From Aphis gossypii (Eukaryota > Arthropoda > Insecta > Hemiptera > Aphididae), in contig NC_065532.1 of the NCBI RefSeq assembly GCF_020184175.1, forward strand, positions 32,302,001 to 32,366,000: DNA of 64,000 nucleotides, written 5' to 3'. Both the position numbers and the translations under genes were made by a program. Under the pieces are notes generated by a model. That model was not told where the DNA came from. It saw only the letters and a list, made by a program, of their open reading frames with translations, and did no database searches. Every line of letters starts with the position of its first letter. Positions within the stretch are counted from its first letter, which is position 1. Shown here one piece after another: positions 28,201 through 40,995 of the stretch.

Positions 28201-31004
28201 GTACATTTTCTGAAACTACTTGTATTACAAGTGCTTCTGATGCTCAAAGGGTTGGAAAAATTAAAATGTTATTCGATAAGTCTGAAAGAAATTTTGATCG
28301 CCAAACCTATGAATACACTGATGATCCTAGTGTTGAATCAGTCGAATCAGGTTCTCCCAGCCAAGTAAAAGTTCCCAAAGGCATTGTATCTGGTGGTATA
28401 AAAGTTTCAGTAAATGGTAAAAATTTTGCATTTGTTCAAACTCCCCGTTTGTATGTTTATTATATGAATAATACATATTTTGGGGATTGTTTTGTTCTAA
28501 GCAATTCTAACTTAATATGCGAGTCACCTAAAGTTACACCTCTTCAACAAATTCAAGCTAATTCTTCTAACCCACCAATAGAGTTGGATTATGGATTTGA
28601 AATGGACAATGTTACAAGTGTTCAAAATATATCATCAAAACCAGGATTTTCCAAATTCTTACTTTACCCAGATCCAAATTACACAAAATTTGAGGATGTT
28701 CAAGGGGAAAACATAAAATATTATAAAAGTGATTATTTAACTATAAATGGCCATTACTTGGATCGAGCTTGCCAAGAAACTGACGTTACAGTGCAAATTG
28801 GGACAAGTTACTGTAACGTGACTTCTTTGTCTCGAAATCAACTCACCTGCAAACCACCACCTATTCAGCCATTAGCAGTATCTGATGATTTCCGGTTAGC
28901 TAGCTCTCAGGAACTTCCAGATGTCATCGTAACAGTTGGGTCTAGTCTGAAGTTTAACATTGGAAAACTCAGCTATGCTCAATCTGAAGTTAATAGCCCT
29001 TTGACGAATCCTGCTCTCTTTGGAGGTATCATTGGTATGGCTATAATTGTTATTATTTTCATCGCCTTTTTGATCGCATATCGCCGCAAATCGACTGAAA
29101 GTAGTCGTGTCTTAAAAAATATGCAAGAACAGATGGACATATTAGAACTACGTGTAGCGGCCGAGTGCAAAGAGGCATTTGCTGAACTTCAAACAGAAAT
29201 AACAGATATAGCTGGTGATCTTACTTCTGGTGGTATTCCATTTTTGGATTATCGTACTTATTCAATGAAAATTTTATTCCCGAATATGGAAGACCACGGA
29301 GTGCTCCAACGAGAAAAACCAGAATTAATCCGAAAAGAAAAAGGTATACGTTTATTCGGCCAATTAATATTAAACAAGACATTTTTATTATTGTTTATAA
29401 GAACTTTGGAGAGTAATCGTTATTTTTCAATGAGAGACAGAGTAAATGTAGCTTCTTTAATTATGGTGTCATTGCAAAGCAAAATGGAATACTGTACAGA
29501 TATATTGAAGACTTTACTTGCCGAACTAATTGAAAAATGCATGGAAGGTAATAGCCATCCAAAATTGCTCTTGAGACGTACAGAAAGTGTTGCAGAAAAA
29601 ATGTTATCATCGTGGTTTACTTTTCTATTGTACAAATTTTTAAGGGAATGTGCAGGAGAACCTCTATATTTATTGTTTAGAGCAATGAAACAACAAGTTG
29701 ATAAAGGACCAGTTGATGCAATTACTTCTGAAGCAAGATATTCGTTGAGTGAAGAGAAACTGATTAGACAATCAATAGATTTTATTCCAATGACTGTATA
29801 TGTTTCGATTTCCCAACAGACTGCTTTCGTCACTGGACTCGACCCAAACACTGAAAATATACCGGTTAAAGTATTAGACTGTGATACAATTTCACAAGTA
29901 AAGGAAAAAGCATTGGATACAATCTATCGAGCGATGCCTTGTAGTCAACGACCTCGGACATGTGAACTCGACGTTGAATGGAGAACAGGCACCTCTGGTC
30001 GTTTAATTCTATACGATGAAGACTCAACAACAAAAGTGGAAGGAGAATGGAAGAAACGGAACACTCTACATCATTATATGGTTCCAGATGGTGCATATCT
30101 AAACTTGGTTTCCGTCAAACAAATGTCAACCTACAACTTATCAATACTTTCGGACCGTATGGACAAACACAAATATGAAACTTTAAATTTAACGAAATTT
30201 AACTATGATAGCCCACCATATAGCAGGGCTACTTCGCCACTGAACAATGATCAGGATGGAGGTCTCAAATGTTGGCATTTAGTCAAACATCATGACAACG
30301 ATGCACAAAAAGAAGGTGAACGTGGTAATAAAATGGTATCAGAAATATATCTTACGCGTTTACTAGCTACCAAAGGTACTCTACAAAAGTTTGTAGACGA
30401 TTTATTTGAAACAATTTTCAGTACTGCGCACAGAGGAAGTGCTTTGCCTTTGGCTATTAAATACATGTTTGATTTTCTTGATGATCAAGCACTTCAGCAT
30501 GGTATCTCTGATCACGAAGTCGTACATACGTGGAAAAGCAACAGTCTTCCTTTACGTTTTTGGGTGAATCTTATCAAAAATCCCAACTTTGTTTTTGATA
30601 TACATAAGTCCAACATAGTTGACTCATGTCTATCAGTTGTTGCTCAAACATTCATGGACTCATGTTCGACTTCCGATCACCGACTCGGTAAAGATTCACC
30701 AAGCTCAAAATTACTTTACGCCAAGGACATTCCGGTGTACAAAGACTGGGTAGATCGTTATTATTCAGACATTAAAATCATGCCAGCAATATCGGACCAG
30801 GACATGAATGCTATGCTTGCCGAAGAATCAAGGATACACATGACTGAATTTAATACCAATTGTGCTCTGTATGAACTCTACATGTACGCAGCCAAGTACA
30901 ATGAACAGCTAATGGTAACACTCGAAGAAGACGAATTTTCTCAAAAACAGCGATTGGCATATAAATTGGAACAAGTGCACAATTTCATGATGGTAGAGAA
31001 GTAA
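25242..31004 (+). CDS. Plexin A (semaphorin receptor), single coding exon
   Basis: Plexin A is a single-pass cell-surface receptor for class-1 semaphorins that steers axon growth and cell adhesion by inactivating Rap-type GTPases through an intracellular GAP. Numbering from this ATG (1,920 residues): signal peptide about 1-22; Sema about 25-486; PSI modules about 488-537, 636-693 and 796-845 (PYCGWC, PCDWC, KCGWC); IPT domains from 847 to about 1244; transmembrane helix about 1258-1280, then YRRK; coiled-coil juxtamembrane about 1284-1324; split GAP about 1334-1519 and 1679-1909 around a Rho-binding domain about 1519-1629. Catalytic-type arginines are in LLLRRTES (1445/1446) and LPLRFWVN (1772). 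A-type assignment rests on the GAP segment DDLFETIFSTAHRGSALPLA. The frame also opens 63 bases earlier (25179), but that ATG has T at -3, whereas this one has A at -3 and directly precedes the signal peptide. No intron or frameshift is visible. Length is normal for insect plexins. Confidence 0.95.
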   Translation: MQTTHRLWVTLFYLACLSVSYSHSNIIKIFKDDDSTPMFNNLVIDKNTGRLFVGAINHLYQLTPDLNVTNQVVTGPIEDSFECGANMCPNSTIKNLTDNVNKVLVIDYTTSRIITCGSVSQGMCTVRNLNNISDTVQLVKEAVVANNMEASTIAFIAPGPPNPPMTQVMYIGVTFTGNSPYRSDVPAISSRSLDSQNMLNIAHVGVISGTRVYVNTLNRERYLINYVYGFSSETFSYFLTTQMRSVTSPSPYISKMVRLCHEDKSYYSYTEIPLECTSKDQSYNLVQAGYVGKIGSDLATDLGITPQDDVLFAVFSSSNQSESELKNKPNDQSALCVYSLKAIRRKFLQNINACFSGKGNRGLDFISPSHACVGTKLQTITEDFCGMDVNTPLGGDSPMTAIPVLTFNTRLTAVTATSTGDFTVVFVGTNNGHVKKIVVESSVKAIEYGDIVIQENSPINQDLIVDPQQMHLYAMTRNRVSMIKVQECHMYSSCLDCLAAKDPYCGWCSLENKCSLRSNCEDAANDPLYWIPYKSGKCTTIASVTPSQLQKTTARTLELVIDNLPLLEGPFYCAFSVFDKVLITNATRKSFGVNCTTPRTDLLPFIPANQHHFTTKLSVKTAKGPNFVATNFTFFDCSTYTSCTQCVNSSFPCDWCAEAHRCTHDTAENCRNDILVTGVNRVGPSFRSGPSFCPTINGSDTGSTEILVPSGIKKPIRVKVHIIGQFIAQTRFVCQFNIEGRVSSVNAALVADTIYCETMEFSYNSHFSNITATFAVIWGGSKPLDNPHDIHVVIYRCSDMADDCGMCLALPEKYKCGWCQATNSCEVIDQCDRAVVTWLNRNKTCPNLQITSFWPLAGPWEGHTNITIIGKNLGKSFNDIYSGVTVAGLRCAPYAHLYETTRKIVCRVDGPGSEDIREGPIVVQVEGFRGESKTNYHFVDPIINSFYPGYGPKSGGTTLKIVGKFMNAGSNIQVFFENSLPCIVVNSTFSETTCITSASDAQRVGKIKMLFDKSERNFDRQTYEYTDDPSVESVESGSPSQVKVPKGIVSGGIKVSVNGKNFAFVQTPRLYVYYMNNTYFGDCFVLSNSNLICESPKVTPLQQIQANSSNPPIELDYGFEMDNVTSVQNISSKPGFSKFLLYPDPNYTKFEDVQGENIKYYKSDYLTINGHYLDRACQETDVTVQIGTSYCNVTSLSRNQLTCKPPPIQPLAVSDDFRLASSQELPDVIVTVGSSLKFNIGKLSYAQSEVNSPLTNPALFGGIIGMAIIVIIFIAFLIAYRRKSTESSRVLKNMQEQMDILELRVAAECKEAFAELQTEITDIAGDLTSGGIPFLDYRTYSMKILFPNMEDHGVLQREKPELIRKEKGIRLFGQLILNKTFLLLFIRTLESNRYFSMRDRVNVASLIMVSLQSKMEYCTDILKTLLAELIEKCMEGNSHPKLLLRRTESVAEKMLSSWFTFLLYKFLRECAGEPLYLLFRAMKQQVDKGPVDAITSEARYSLSEEKLIRQSIDFIPMTVYVSISQQTAFVTGLDPNTENIPVKVLDCDTISQVKEKALDTIYRAMPCSQRPRTCELDVEWRTGTSGRLILYDEDSTTKVEGEWKKRNTLHHYMVPDGAYLNLVSVKQMSTYNLSILSDRMDKHKYETLNLTKFNYDSPPYSRATSPLNNDQDGGLKCWHLVKHHDNDAQKEGERGNKMVSEIYLTRLLATKGTLQKFVDDLFETIFSTAHRGSALPLAIKYMFDFLDDQALQHGISDHEVVHTWKSNSLPLRFWVNLIKNPNFVFDIHKSNIVDSCLSVVAQTFMDSCSTSDHRLGKDSPSSKLLYAKDIPVYKDWVDRYYSDIKIMPAISDQDMNAMLAEESRIHMTEFNTNCALYELYMYAAKYNEQLMVTLEEDEFSQKQRLAYKLEQVHNFMMVEK

Positions 31005-33098
31005 TTAGGGGCCATTAATCAAAAGACGGTTAAGATAATTGCTCAATACCGAGTATGAGTGGTTCAATGGGGTTCGCTAATTTTTAGCAATTTTATACAT
31101 TGTGGTATGTAGAATGTAAGAATTTTTTTTTTTAAATATACAAAAAAAACAATTTAATTAATAATAATAATAATAATACATAAATGTTTAAACAAAATTT
31201 TTAAATGGTAGAAATAAGACGATTTATATAGATAGGATAACCATAATATAAATACGCATAAAAATATAGTAATAAATTAACATATCTATTGCCTAGTTCT
31301 TGCCAATGAGATGTTACCAATACTACTTACTCCAAAAACAAAACATTAAAACCTACACTTTCGGTTGCTTTTCAACAATCTTAAATATAAGCAATTTTTT
31401 TTTCATATATCCGTCCAAATTTTCTACCATTCTTTGCCCTTGATATGTACTTTTAATTCAAATATATTTCAACCTATTCTATAAGACTGAGTTAATTTTA
31501 ATTTAGTTTTTTTTTTTGTATTCATGATTTATTGTTTTTCATTTGATCACTGCTTTTGGCACCGCTCTAGTTAATGCACATAAATAAATAAATTACCGAA
31601 TAACAGAATAATATAATAATATATTGCTCCAAAATAGTGTGTTTTTTATATACATATATATAAATATATATTTATACCATTCCAAAAATATAACAAATGT
31701 TATAATTCCAATTTTGTATTCAGTATTACCTCATATTTGATAAAAATAAAAATAATATTATTATTTTAGATTATAATTGTAAGTACCTAATGAACAAATA
31801 TTTTGTACTTCTGTATATTTTCTCAATAATTATTAATTTTATTATAATCGTAACAAATTTTTATTTGCACATTAAATTGAAAATTAATGTACCCCTTTTC
31901 CCAATTAAAATTTTTATTTGTGGTATATGTTGTGTACATTTTTGTTGATTTTGTTATTAATTTTTATTGTAATTTTGTATTATATTATACCTAGTCTTCA
32001 TTTTGATTTTATGCTTTGTTTTTTTTTTTCAAATTTTAATTTATTCATTTTATAGCTTTTATCTGGAAAAAATATACATGCGTACTTTTTATATACATAT
32101 AGAATAAAATTAAATTCACGTAATACATTGTGACAGTTATCAATAGATTCAACATATATTTTTTATTTTACATTGATTTAAAAAAACTCACTAAAGAATA
32201 GATTATTAAAACTGCAGTGGTTAGAACATGTTAATATTAATTTGTTTGTGGGCGCCTTTTGAGAAAATGACTGTAATTTTATTTTAAATTTATACAATGT
32301 TATGAACATTAAAAGTAAATTTTAGATTTTTTTCTGTAAAAATAATGGTCTTTTTGTGTATTAAATTTAAATAATCAAAATGAGGTGGTTGTATTCTCAT
32401 TATATTTTTGTTTACCTATTAATTTAGTCAGTTTATTCACTCCACGAGTGTATCATAAAAAAAAAATTCAAAACTAGTTGACAACAATTATAAATCGGCG
32501 ACAAATTCTCCTTACTGGTGGTAATCTATAGCTACAAATAACTTGAAAACAATTACGTATCTTCGTTCAAGATTTCTGGGTGACATTTTCCACTCGATTA
32601 ACAATAGGACAACTTTAAACGATTGTAATTACTAATTATTAATTATTAAAAAATAATTACCAATATTTGTCGTCGAACCGTGATAAAAGTTATTATAATG
32701 GCTATGCAACTACCCCATCATATATATCTATACATATTATAATTACGGCATTTAATTTATTGTGCCCTTTAAATTTAATTTAGGTTCCTATAGCGTAAGA
32801 GTATAATATATTGTTAAATAATTACCCTTTTGTCCTGTCCAAATATAATAATAATATTATGTAAATAAAAATTAATTATTATATATTATAATAAACATAT
32901 AATACAATATTATTTATGTATATATATTATTTTGTGTGTAAACATATATATGTATAATATTATACAAATATACGTATAAGTATATTAATTAAAACAATAA
33001 TTTATATTATGTATATATGATATTATTTGTACTGCGTGTTTTTGTGTACTGTTTGTGATTGTGTGTAAATAAATTATTATAATTGCACACGTAATGAT
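31005..33098 (+). other. Plexin 3' UTR (predicted)
   Basis: AT-rich, non-coding sequence follows the TAA stop. The best polyadenylation signal I see is AATAAA at 33068-33073, followed about 25 bases later by a T-rich tract. Earlier AATAAA matches (for example near 31585-31592) could give shorter isoforms. The end is inferred, not observed. Confidence 0.45.
33068..33073 (+). terminator. Candidate poly(A) signal for plexin
   Basis: AATAAA preceded by a GT-rich stretch and followed by a run of T starting about 25 bases downstream. Several other AATAAA matches exist in this AT-rich region, so the choice is tentative. Confidence 0.35.
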
Positions 33099-34431
33099 TT
33101 TTTTTTTTTTATTTATTTATAAAATGAATGTGATGAAACGGAAACGGAACCGCCGCGACGATATTATAATAATATAATATAATAAACATTAAACATACAC
33201 ACATAAAATAATAATATACTATACATATTGTGTATCAACTATCAATAGTTATAAACTATATATTTATTATTATTATTATAACCATTTGTACGTGCGATAT
33301 TAAATATTATTAATATAAAAAAAAATGTGAGTGATAAAAAATTGAATTATTGTTTATGGTGAATTTGTTGTAAGACTTTGAGAGAAAAAATAAACGACAA
33401 AAAAAATGAAAAAAATTTAAAACAAAAATTATCCGGCTTTGAATTAATTATTATTAAAGTAATCGTCTATCTCCGTCCAACAGCAGTCTTTTGATCCCTT
33501 CTCCATTATGATTTTTAGTCCATAATATTTTAAGGGTAAGTGATTAGACATTTTGCTCTATCAATACGATATCAAGTTATCGAAATAAAGTCATCATAAA
33601 TATACCTAACAAGTAACGAATAAGTAATATAACTAATTATAGTATATCTTTTCAGGTAAGTATTTGAAATAAAAATGTATTAGGTATTATAATAATATTG
33701 TGATCTGTGCTATGATTGAAAGAGCTACGTCGCCGTCGTCGTCGCCTGCACGTCGATGATTAGTCGTAAAATAATTATATTATTATTTCAATGTAATTAC
33801 ACGGTTATGGTGTTGTGTATACGTATAGTGTAGGTATACAAATCACACAATCGTTTCTCGTATAATAATAATATATAGATAAGAAACCGGCCGTCGCCGC
33901 CAACTCGTGTCTCGTAGGTACCACACGCTCATTGTGTCCGAGTAAATTAGTTTTTCCGAAAGGATGGAGCTCGTATGTGTGATGCCGATAACCAGTTTTG
34001 TTTTTTATCCCGAGTTTAATTATTATTATACTACCCAGTAAAAACGCACGCAAACGAAAAATGCACTCACGTTTTTCGTCGTCATCGTCGTCGTCTTATC
34101 GTACCTACACCATATTCGGACAATCGACCGGAAAATAATATATTATAATTTATAATAGTAAAATTGTGGTAGACCAGGTATCTTATAGGTACTTTTTAAT
34201 TCTTATTATTAATATATAATATACCGTGGTATGATATTATACCGTCGTCCGAATTCCAAAGAGATAACAAGAACAAGATGTGTGTGTGTGTGTTTGTACG
34301 CCTGTACTGCGTTTTCTGCGTACTCATCGGCGGTTTGGACGGGGTTTCTTTCTTTTGAGGAACATATTTTCACCGTATTGTGGGCTTAAACTATACATTT
34401 TTAGTAGCTATATTAGTTTTTGTGTTAAAAT

Positions 34432-34569
34432 ATGTCGGCGATATTTAAAACACTTTGTGTTCACCCCCATCGAAAACCGAGACGGCGCCTCACGACTGCA
34501 GCTGTAAATGTATGCGATTCTCCGAATACCGAATTGTGCATGACGGACGAGAACACATCTGCAATGCAG
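34432..34569 (+). CDS. Candidate first coding exon, unknown protein
   Basis: ATG with A at -3 opens 46 codons (starting MSAIFKTLCVHPHRKPRRRL) in a CpG-rich islet and ends exactly at CAG|GTAGGT, a consensus splice donor. Read through, the frame stops eight codons later. The peptide is basic in the middle and hydrophilic after that; no domain is recognised. No downstream partner exon was found. It may equally be a chance open frame in CpG-rich DNA. Confidence 0.25.
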
Positions 34570-37500
34570 GTAGGTAATAATATATCATTTGTATAGTATG
34601 TGTAAGTGTAACAGACTGATCAGTTTAACTGAATAGATATTAATTTTTAATGGTGGTTTTTGGACCTATTTTTGAAAAAAAAATTAGTTTTTTCTATTAC
34701 AGTAGTTTTTTTTTAGCTATTTTTCGTTTTACTCAGCTCGTATAAGCCAATATCGATAAATAATATAAACCTAGGTATATTGTTAGATAGTCACAAGGTA
34801 TTTAACATTTATTTTGTACGGTATATTTTTTGAAAAGTATAATTCAGCTGCTTCAGATTATGAAATAAAATTAAAAATTGAAAAAATGTGTAAAAGTTGA
34901 ATACAAAAAAATAATAATAATAATAATAGGTAACAGTTGATTATTAGATTTATCAGCGTTATAAAAACTTTATTAAGCTCGTGAAGCATTTAAAAATCAC
35001 TATTTAAATCAATCACTTCGTACATAAAATTCCTTACAGACGCGGCAGTAGCTACCTTCCTACGCTCGTTTTATAGGTACCTAATAATATAATATATAAG
35101 GTTAGGTTATAGGTGCATAATAATAATATTATATTATACGATATGGATGTACGATTTACGGTCGAGGACTCACGGTATCGAATAACACAATAACGCTATG
35201 CGCGTATATAATATTATTAAAATGTGTACGCATGCGTGTACGATAAAATAGACGTAGGTACTACGGACGTTTTGCGACGGACCTTGAGCGAGATCCGATG
35301 ACGAGATCAGCAGAGCGTCGGCGGGTATTGTTTCCTCGGATATTATCATCTTTTATTCTTTGCCGGTCATTTTATTTTTTTTCCCGCCAGAAAATACACA
35401 TAATAATATAATACATGTATGTATATCATGATATAACAAATAATATTGAGTGTGTGTGTGACCTACCCGCCGAAAGGTACCTTTCGTAGATGTCTACCCG
35501 CCTACCCTACCTGCGGTATCTATATATATATTGCCTCAATACCGGCTGGCTACTGCGGGCGGCAGACAGCCGCCGCGGCCGACGCCTCCACCACCTTCAC
35601 TATACTATACGGCCTACGCTTATGCGGTTCGATTATTTTTTCTTTTGCCGGCGTGCGCACTGCTGCTATCACGAGCACAACACACAACTCGATTTCTACA
35701 GATACATAATATACAAAAGCGGACGAAACGAATATAATAACAATCAGAGCGACGTACTTATAAATATAGGCAGGGGTGGTGGTACACATGCTGCGATGAT
35801 GGCCGGATCCGTTCGGAATGGCTGTTGTAAATATTATCTATTCATCGGTTATCGGTATAATAATATACATATCATATTATTATTATAATATTGCCCCCTA
35901 CCCCTTGTATTATTGTTTGTCGGTTAGACGATTTAAATGGGTTTTACGCGAAATCGTATTTGTATATTATTATTATTATACAGCAGAAGTGTAGAACGCG
36001 AGATGGTTGCGGTTGCGGTGCAGCGCACGTGTGATACACGCAATCGTAAAAACGAACGATACGGCACCTGCAGCTGCAGTAGAAACCCTATAAAATATAT
36101 TGCTATATTAGGTATGTGGAGCGATTTCTATAAGGGATGAGAAACCGAGCCCGGTATAATAAACTACATGTATAAATATTATACATGGGTAAATATTGCT
36201 GAATGACAAAATATTATCTATGAATGAGATAAAAATAAAATAAAGCTCTCAAAGAGGAACTCTGACTTCTCCCCCTCCTTTATTTAGCCGTGGCCGAGTC
36301 TGAAAATATAGGTCGATGTGTCATATGCACGTGAATTCACACGCCGTTGCAAGTATAAGTAAATCAATTTTGACAATAATACGGATGTTTGCCGTTTTTT
36401 TTATAAATTGCGTTCGAGTCGTATAGTATTATTATACAGATTTAATTAGACGTTTCCTGTTTCTGCGACGTATATAATAATATGTATATAAGTACTTGCC
36501 GCAGGAAACATGTAATATATTATTATTATCATTTATTGTGTTACACTGTTACTTACAATAAGGCGTAGGTATTGTAATGTAATTTATTCTTTGGCCGTCT
36601 ATCATCCGGCGTGAGATGTCAACTGGCGACGACGACGATACCGATCATCGCAATGTCACGATGGCGGTCGTATATTATTTGGGAAAGTGTTTTGAAAAAA
36701 TAAACGTCTTACGTGTCAAAAAGCACACTAAAACGGCATAATAAAGAAGTTATGTGATAAAATTGTAATATAATATTATATTATAGATAATGCCGTTATT
36801 ATAATTGTACCTATATTATTTCTATTCGGCTATCTCTATACCAATAAAGGTACCTACAATAATAACTATATCAACCATCATGAAGTGCCTATAAAAATGT
36901 ATTTTAGTTGTATTATAATAAAACACCTGTTTATGAATACGTAATCGAAAACTTCGACATCAAAACGTTTTTTTTCCATAAAGCACGTGTTTATTATTAT
37001 TTTTGTGATGTTGTGTAGTACGGTAGCAGTGGGTAATACACTAATATATGTATAGTTGTTAACACGAGAAAATACAAAATAATACTTGTGTATGATGTCA
37101 ACATGAATGTGTTAGAGCGTCTGCGCCATAATTAGTGTATTACCTATACATAGGTACACGATGGCGGCGTGGTGGCAGGTCGTTGCTAAAGTATTCGACG
37201 TATAATAATAATAAATGTACGTAATAAAATACTACAAAAATATATTATATGAAATAAACGAGAAAGATATACCAAGTAGGTACCTATTTATTCTATATTG
37301 CTTTCTGGCTGGCTCCAATATATTGTTACACTACGGGAGGTCTTCGAAATTAATATCGTATAACTTTTTAAACACCCGTACACGCGGTAACTAACACATA
37401 CACGCACATTGATGCGCCGCCACCGACACACGTACACATAAACCCAGGTAGACATTCTCGTCGTCGAGGCGGGCACATCGGTTAGCATTATATTATTCTT

Positions 37501-38762
37501 TCGTTATAATATGTAAAACGAATATCGTTGTCATTGTTTCGTTACGGTGTGCGGACTGAAAGTGTGACTAGTGAGAAGTGACTATTGTGAACAATTTTAA
37601 TTTGATTTTTTTTTTAAACCATTCATAGCTGTTTGAATAATTATAATAGTAATTCCAAATGCATACGTAACATACTCAAATAGAGGTCCGTAATCGAATT
37701 CATAAAATATCGTAAGAACGACGATCAAATATAGTATTGAATAATATTATGTATACTAATTTGTATCATATTTATACAGTGTATAATAATATATTATATA
37801 TATGTATGTTATATGATTACGTTTTAGATTATAATCATAATTTTAACAAAGCTTTTTGGCGTAAGCTTAAAAAAATTTGTTAAACAAAGAAAATATTGAA
37901 ATAATAAGAATATGCAGTCTAGCACATTACATATAAATCGCGTAGAAGAAACATGGATACATAAAATAAATTGGCTGAAACTCCTGAAATTAAAAACGTA
38001 CTAGATTACTAGGCATATATTTTTTCTCGTTAATGAGATACGTATTAACTTAAATTTAGTATTGAACTACTGATATAACATATATGTAAGCAATATAAAA
38101 CATAAGTTTAAATGTGCTTAACAAGTTTCTTTTATTGGCTTTATACGAGTGATGTGTACTAATATAAAAATGATTTTTAAAATTTTTAAAATAATAAGTT
38201 ATACTTAACTTACGTTTTTTTGTTGAAAATTAATAATTATTCGTTAACTTATTGGTTTCCTTTGAAAATTATAAATTTAAGGACTAAAACAATATAAAAT
38301 ATAAATCTAAATAGCTGATTTCTGGTAAAAATAAATATATTGGACAATTTCCATAAATACGCTTTTGGCTTTTGATATAGTGTAAAAAAAAAGTTAGATA
38401 TATATAGGTAGTTGGTCACGTATTATACACATAACGCACCTGCAAGTCTGCAGCTGTAGTCATAAATAAGTGTTAAATATTAACTCCGTAGGTTAATAAA
38501 TTAAAAATCGAATTCATTATAACTATTTTTATACGTAAGCAGTTGATTAGAAACTTAACTTAAAAATTCTATAAAATATTCATCTAAAAATTGTACCATG
38601 GATTTATTTTTTCGTATAACTCAATAGTCATTTTCGCCAAAAATGAAAACTGTTCGATTCTCATTAGTAATTTCCATCATAATGTATTTTTATGAAAATG
38701 AGTTTCAATAAATATTGATTGGATACTGTAAATATATACAATTATATTGTATATTATATTGT

Positions 38763-38781
38763 TATATATATATATATATAA
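38763..38781. repeat. AT dinucleotide repeat
   Basis: Uninterrupted TA run in AT-rich sequence. Comparable runs occur near 47971, 55396, 55619 and 60265. Confidence 0.9.
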
Positions 38782-40958
38782 TAATATATACTTGTAATTT
38801 ACCTATAATTTTAACCATAATGTATTTATACAAAAATAATAAAAATATGTTTTAATTTTTATATAATTATTGAATATCATCCTACTACTAGATGTTATTC
38901 GCGTGCTCTTTCCCCGTGGATAATTGTTTGCTAATTATGGGGCTGTTTCTTTGTATTTTAGTTATTTCGATCATAAAATGCTATAGTGTACATACCTTAT
39001 ACCTACGCAAAATAATAATAATTTAAGGTGTTTATAAATTCTCATAAATATAGTTATAGACAATAAAAACAATTTTTTTCTCATATTAATATCATTATTT
39101 TTAGTTTTTACACCCAGGAAATATATATTATATAATAATATTATAATGTCGTTAAATTGATAACAATAATAATGATTATTAAAAAACAACATTGGGCATT
39201 TTTTTATTCCGTGGGTTTTCACATCATACAGCCAATCATCGGGCTACTCACTTATACTACTTTTCTATTGGTTATTATTATTATTTGAAGCGTTTCAACC
39301 TATATCAGCTACTCTAGTCTTAAGATTGAGTACTTCACTCGTAGTTAGAACACAATGATTTATACTTCAAACCCCGCAGGACCGTTCAAAGCACTGAGTC
39401 GTTGTCAAATCTAATATACGTCTACAATAATAATTGATTCATTGTCGATTCTATATGCACATTCTGAGGTGGGTCGTATGTGATTTTATACTCTTTAAAT
39501 AATTATTTTAATGTAATATAATATATAATACATATACATCGAAATCCAAATTTTACAGAAGAAACAAAACTTATTTTGTAATTTGTGTAACTTATTATGT
39601 TCCCTTTTCAAAATAAATAAAATAAAGTTATACATACTGTTACTATATTATAGGAATAATGGATCATGTAGTTTATAGATATTAGATATGTTTCGTTTTC
39701 ATCATAAAATAGTGTGTTTAGATATAAATAACATATTTTTGTAAGAATCTGAAAATGTCAAAATATTGGATACGTTCCCTAACAAAAGTGGTAGGTACTA
39801 AAATATCCAACAAACTGTCAGGTATAACAGTAAAAATTTGGCGACAATACGTTGAATGGTGTGGATTTGTACCTATGCGTGACAAAAAATCGGGACTTGA
39901 TTTTATAGTATAGATTATTATACTTTTATAATTATAAAGCGTACAAATAAAACTCAAACCTATAAATTATTGTTTTGAAAAATCACAAATAAATAACACA
40001 ACGCAATAATTCACTATAATTGTATAATGTGTAGCAATATTACATATAGGGACTTAACTATAACATAATAAATTGTCTACAACAATTTAAAAGCCTAATA
40101 TAGAATCTAAAAGGGTTCTCAAATAATTTTTAGAGAAAACTTTATTTGATAAAGATAGAAATAGAACTTTTTTAACTTTTACAGAAACGAGTATCACCTG
40201 TGTTCTCTTTACCAGTAGCGTATTTACAGAGGAAGATTTGGGAGATATATCTTCCCCCTTGACACCTCTTTTTTAGCCTATTCTTTGGTTTTTTCCATTT
40301 ATCACTTTATTAGTACCTAGGTAATAAAATGCTGCGACATTTGGCACTGATAATTTTAGTCATATCTTCTTAATGGAATTCTAAATTTGCCATTGCTCGC
40401 CACAAATACTTTCTACCGACTACCAGTAATTACTTATAAAGGTACTTTATGGTATTTTTAGAACTGATTTCTAAAATGATAGAATTTAAAACTATTATCT
40501 TTCAGTTTTCAATGAAAACGTTTGAAGTATTTATACTAATTTATACTATTATACTTCAGTTTTTATACATATATGTGATATACTGGATTTTTCAATAAAA
40601 AAATCATTTTCAAAACTAAAAATCATTAACGCAAAAATGTCATGTTTTGAGCATTAAACTCAATTATATCTAATTAATTTGAGCTGTTTGAGGGGTAGAA
40701 CTCCCATATACCACTCATATAATATTATACTGTGTACTATCCCAGGTGTTTTAGGACTAGCTGTATGCATAGGTAAAATATATACAGTATATACTATATA
40801 CTCTATAGTCTATAATCGTTATACTAGTTATGCACCGTATATAGCTGAGTTGGTATACAATAATATAAATTTATAATATATGTATATTGTATATAGGTAT
40901 ATATAAGTACGAGTATATTATTCGAAATCGACTTTCCATCATTGAACTCGCACACACT

Positions 40959-40959
<1 letters not shown>

Positions 40960-40993
<34 letters not shown>
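40960..40993. repeat. CA dinucleotide microsatellite
   Basis: About 17 CA units, preceded by an interrupted CACACACTCT segment. Confidence 0.95.

Positions 40994-40995
<2 letters not shown>

Noticed and set aside
35446..35888. Overlapping 87- and 132-codon frames
   Set aside because: Frames overlap each other and a minus-strand frame in a CpG-rich islet with TA runs; no domain and no splice-site logic.
39305..39420. tRNA- or SINE-like segment with TTCAAACCCCG
   Set aside because: Box-B-like word only; no box A at the right spacing and no cloverleaf.
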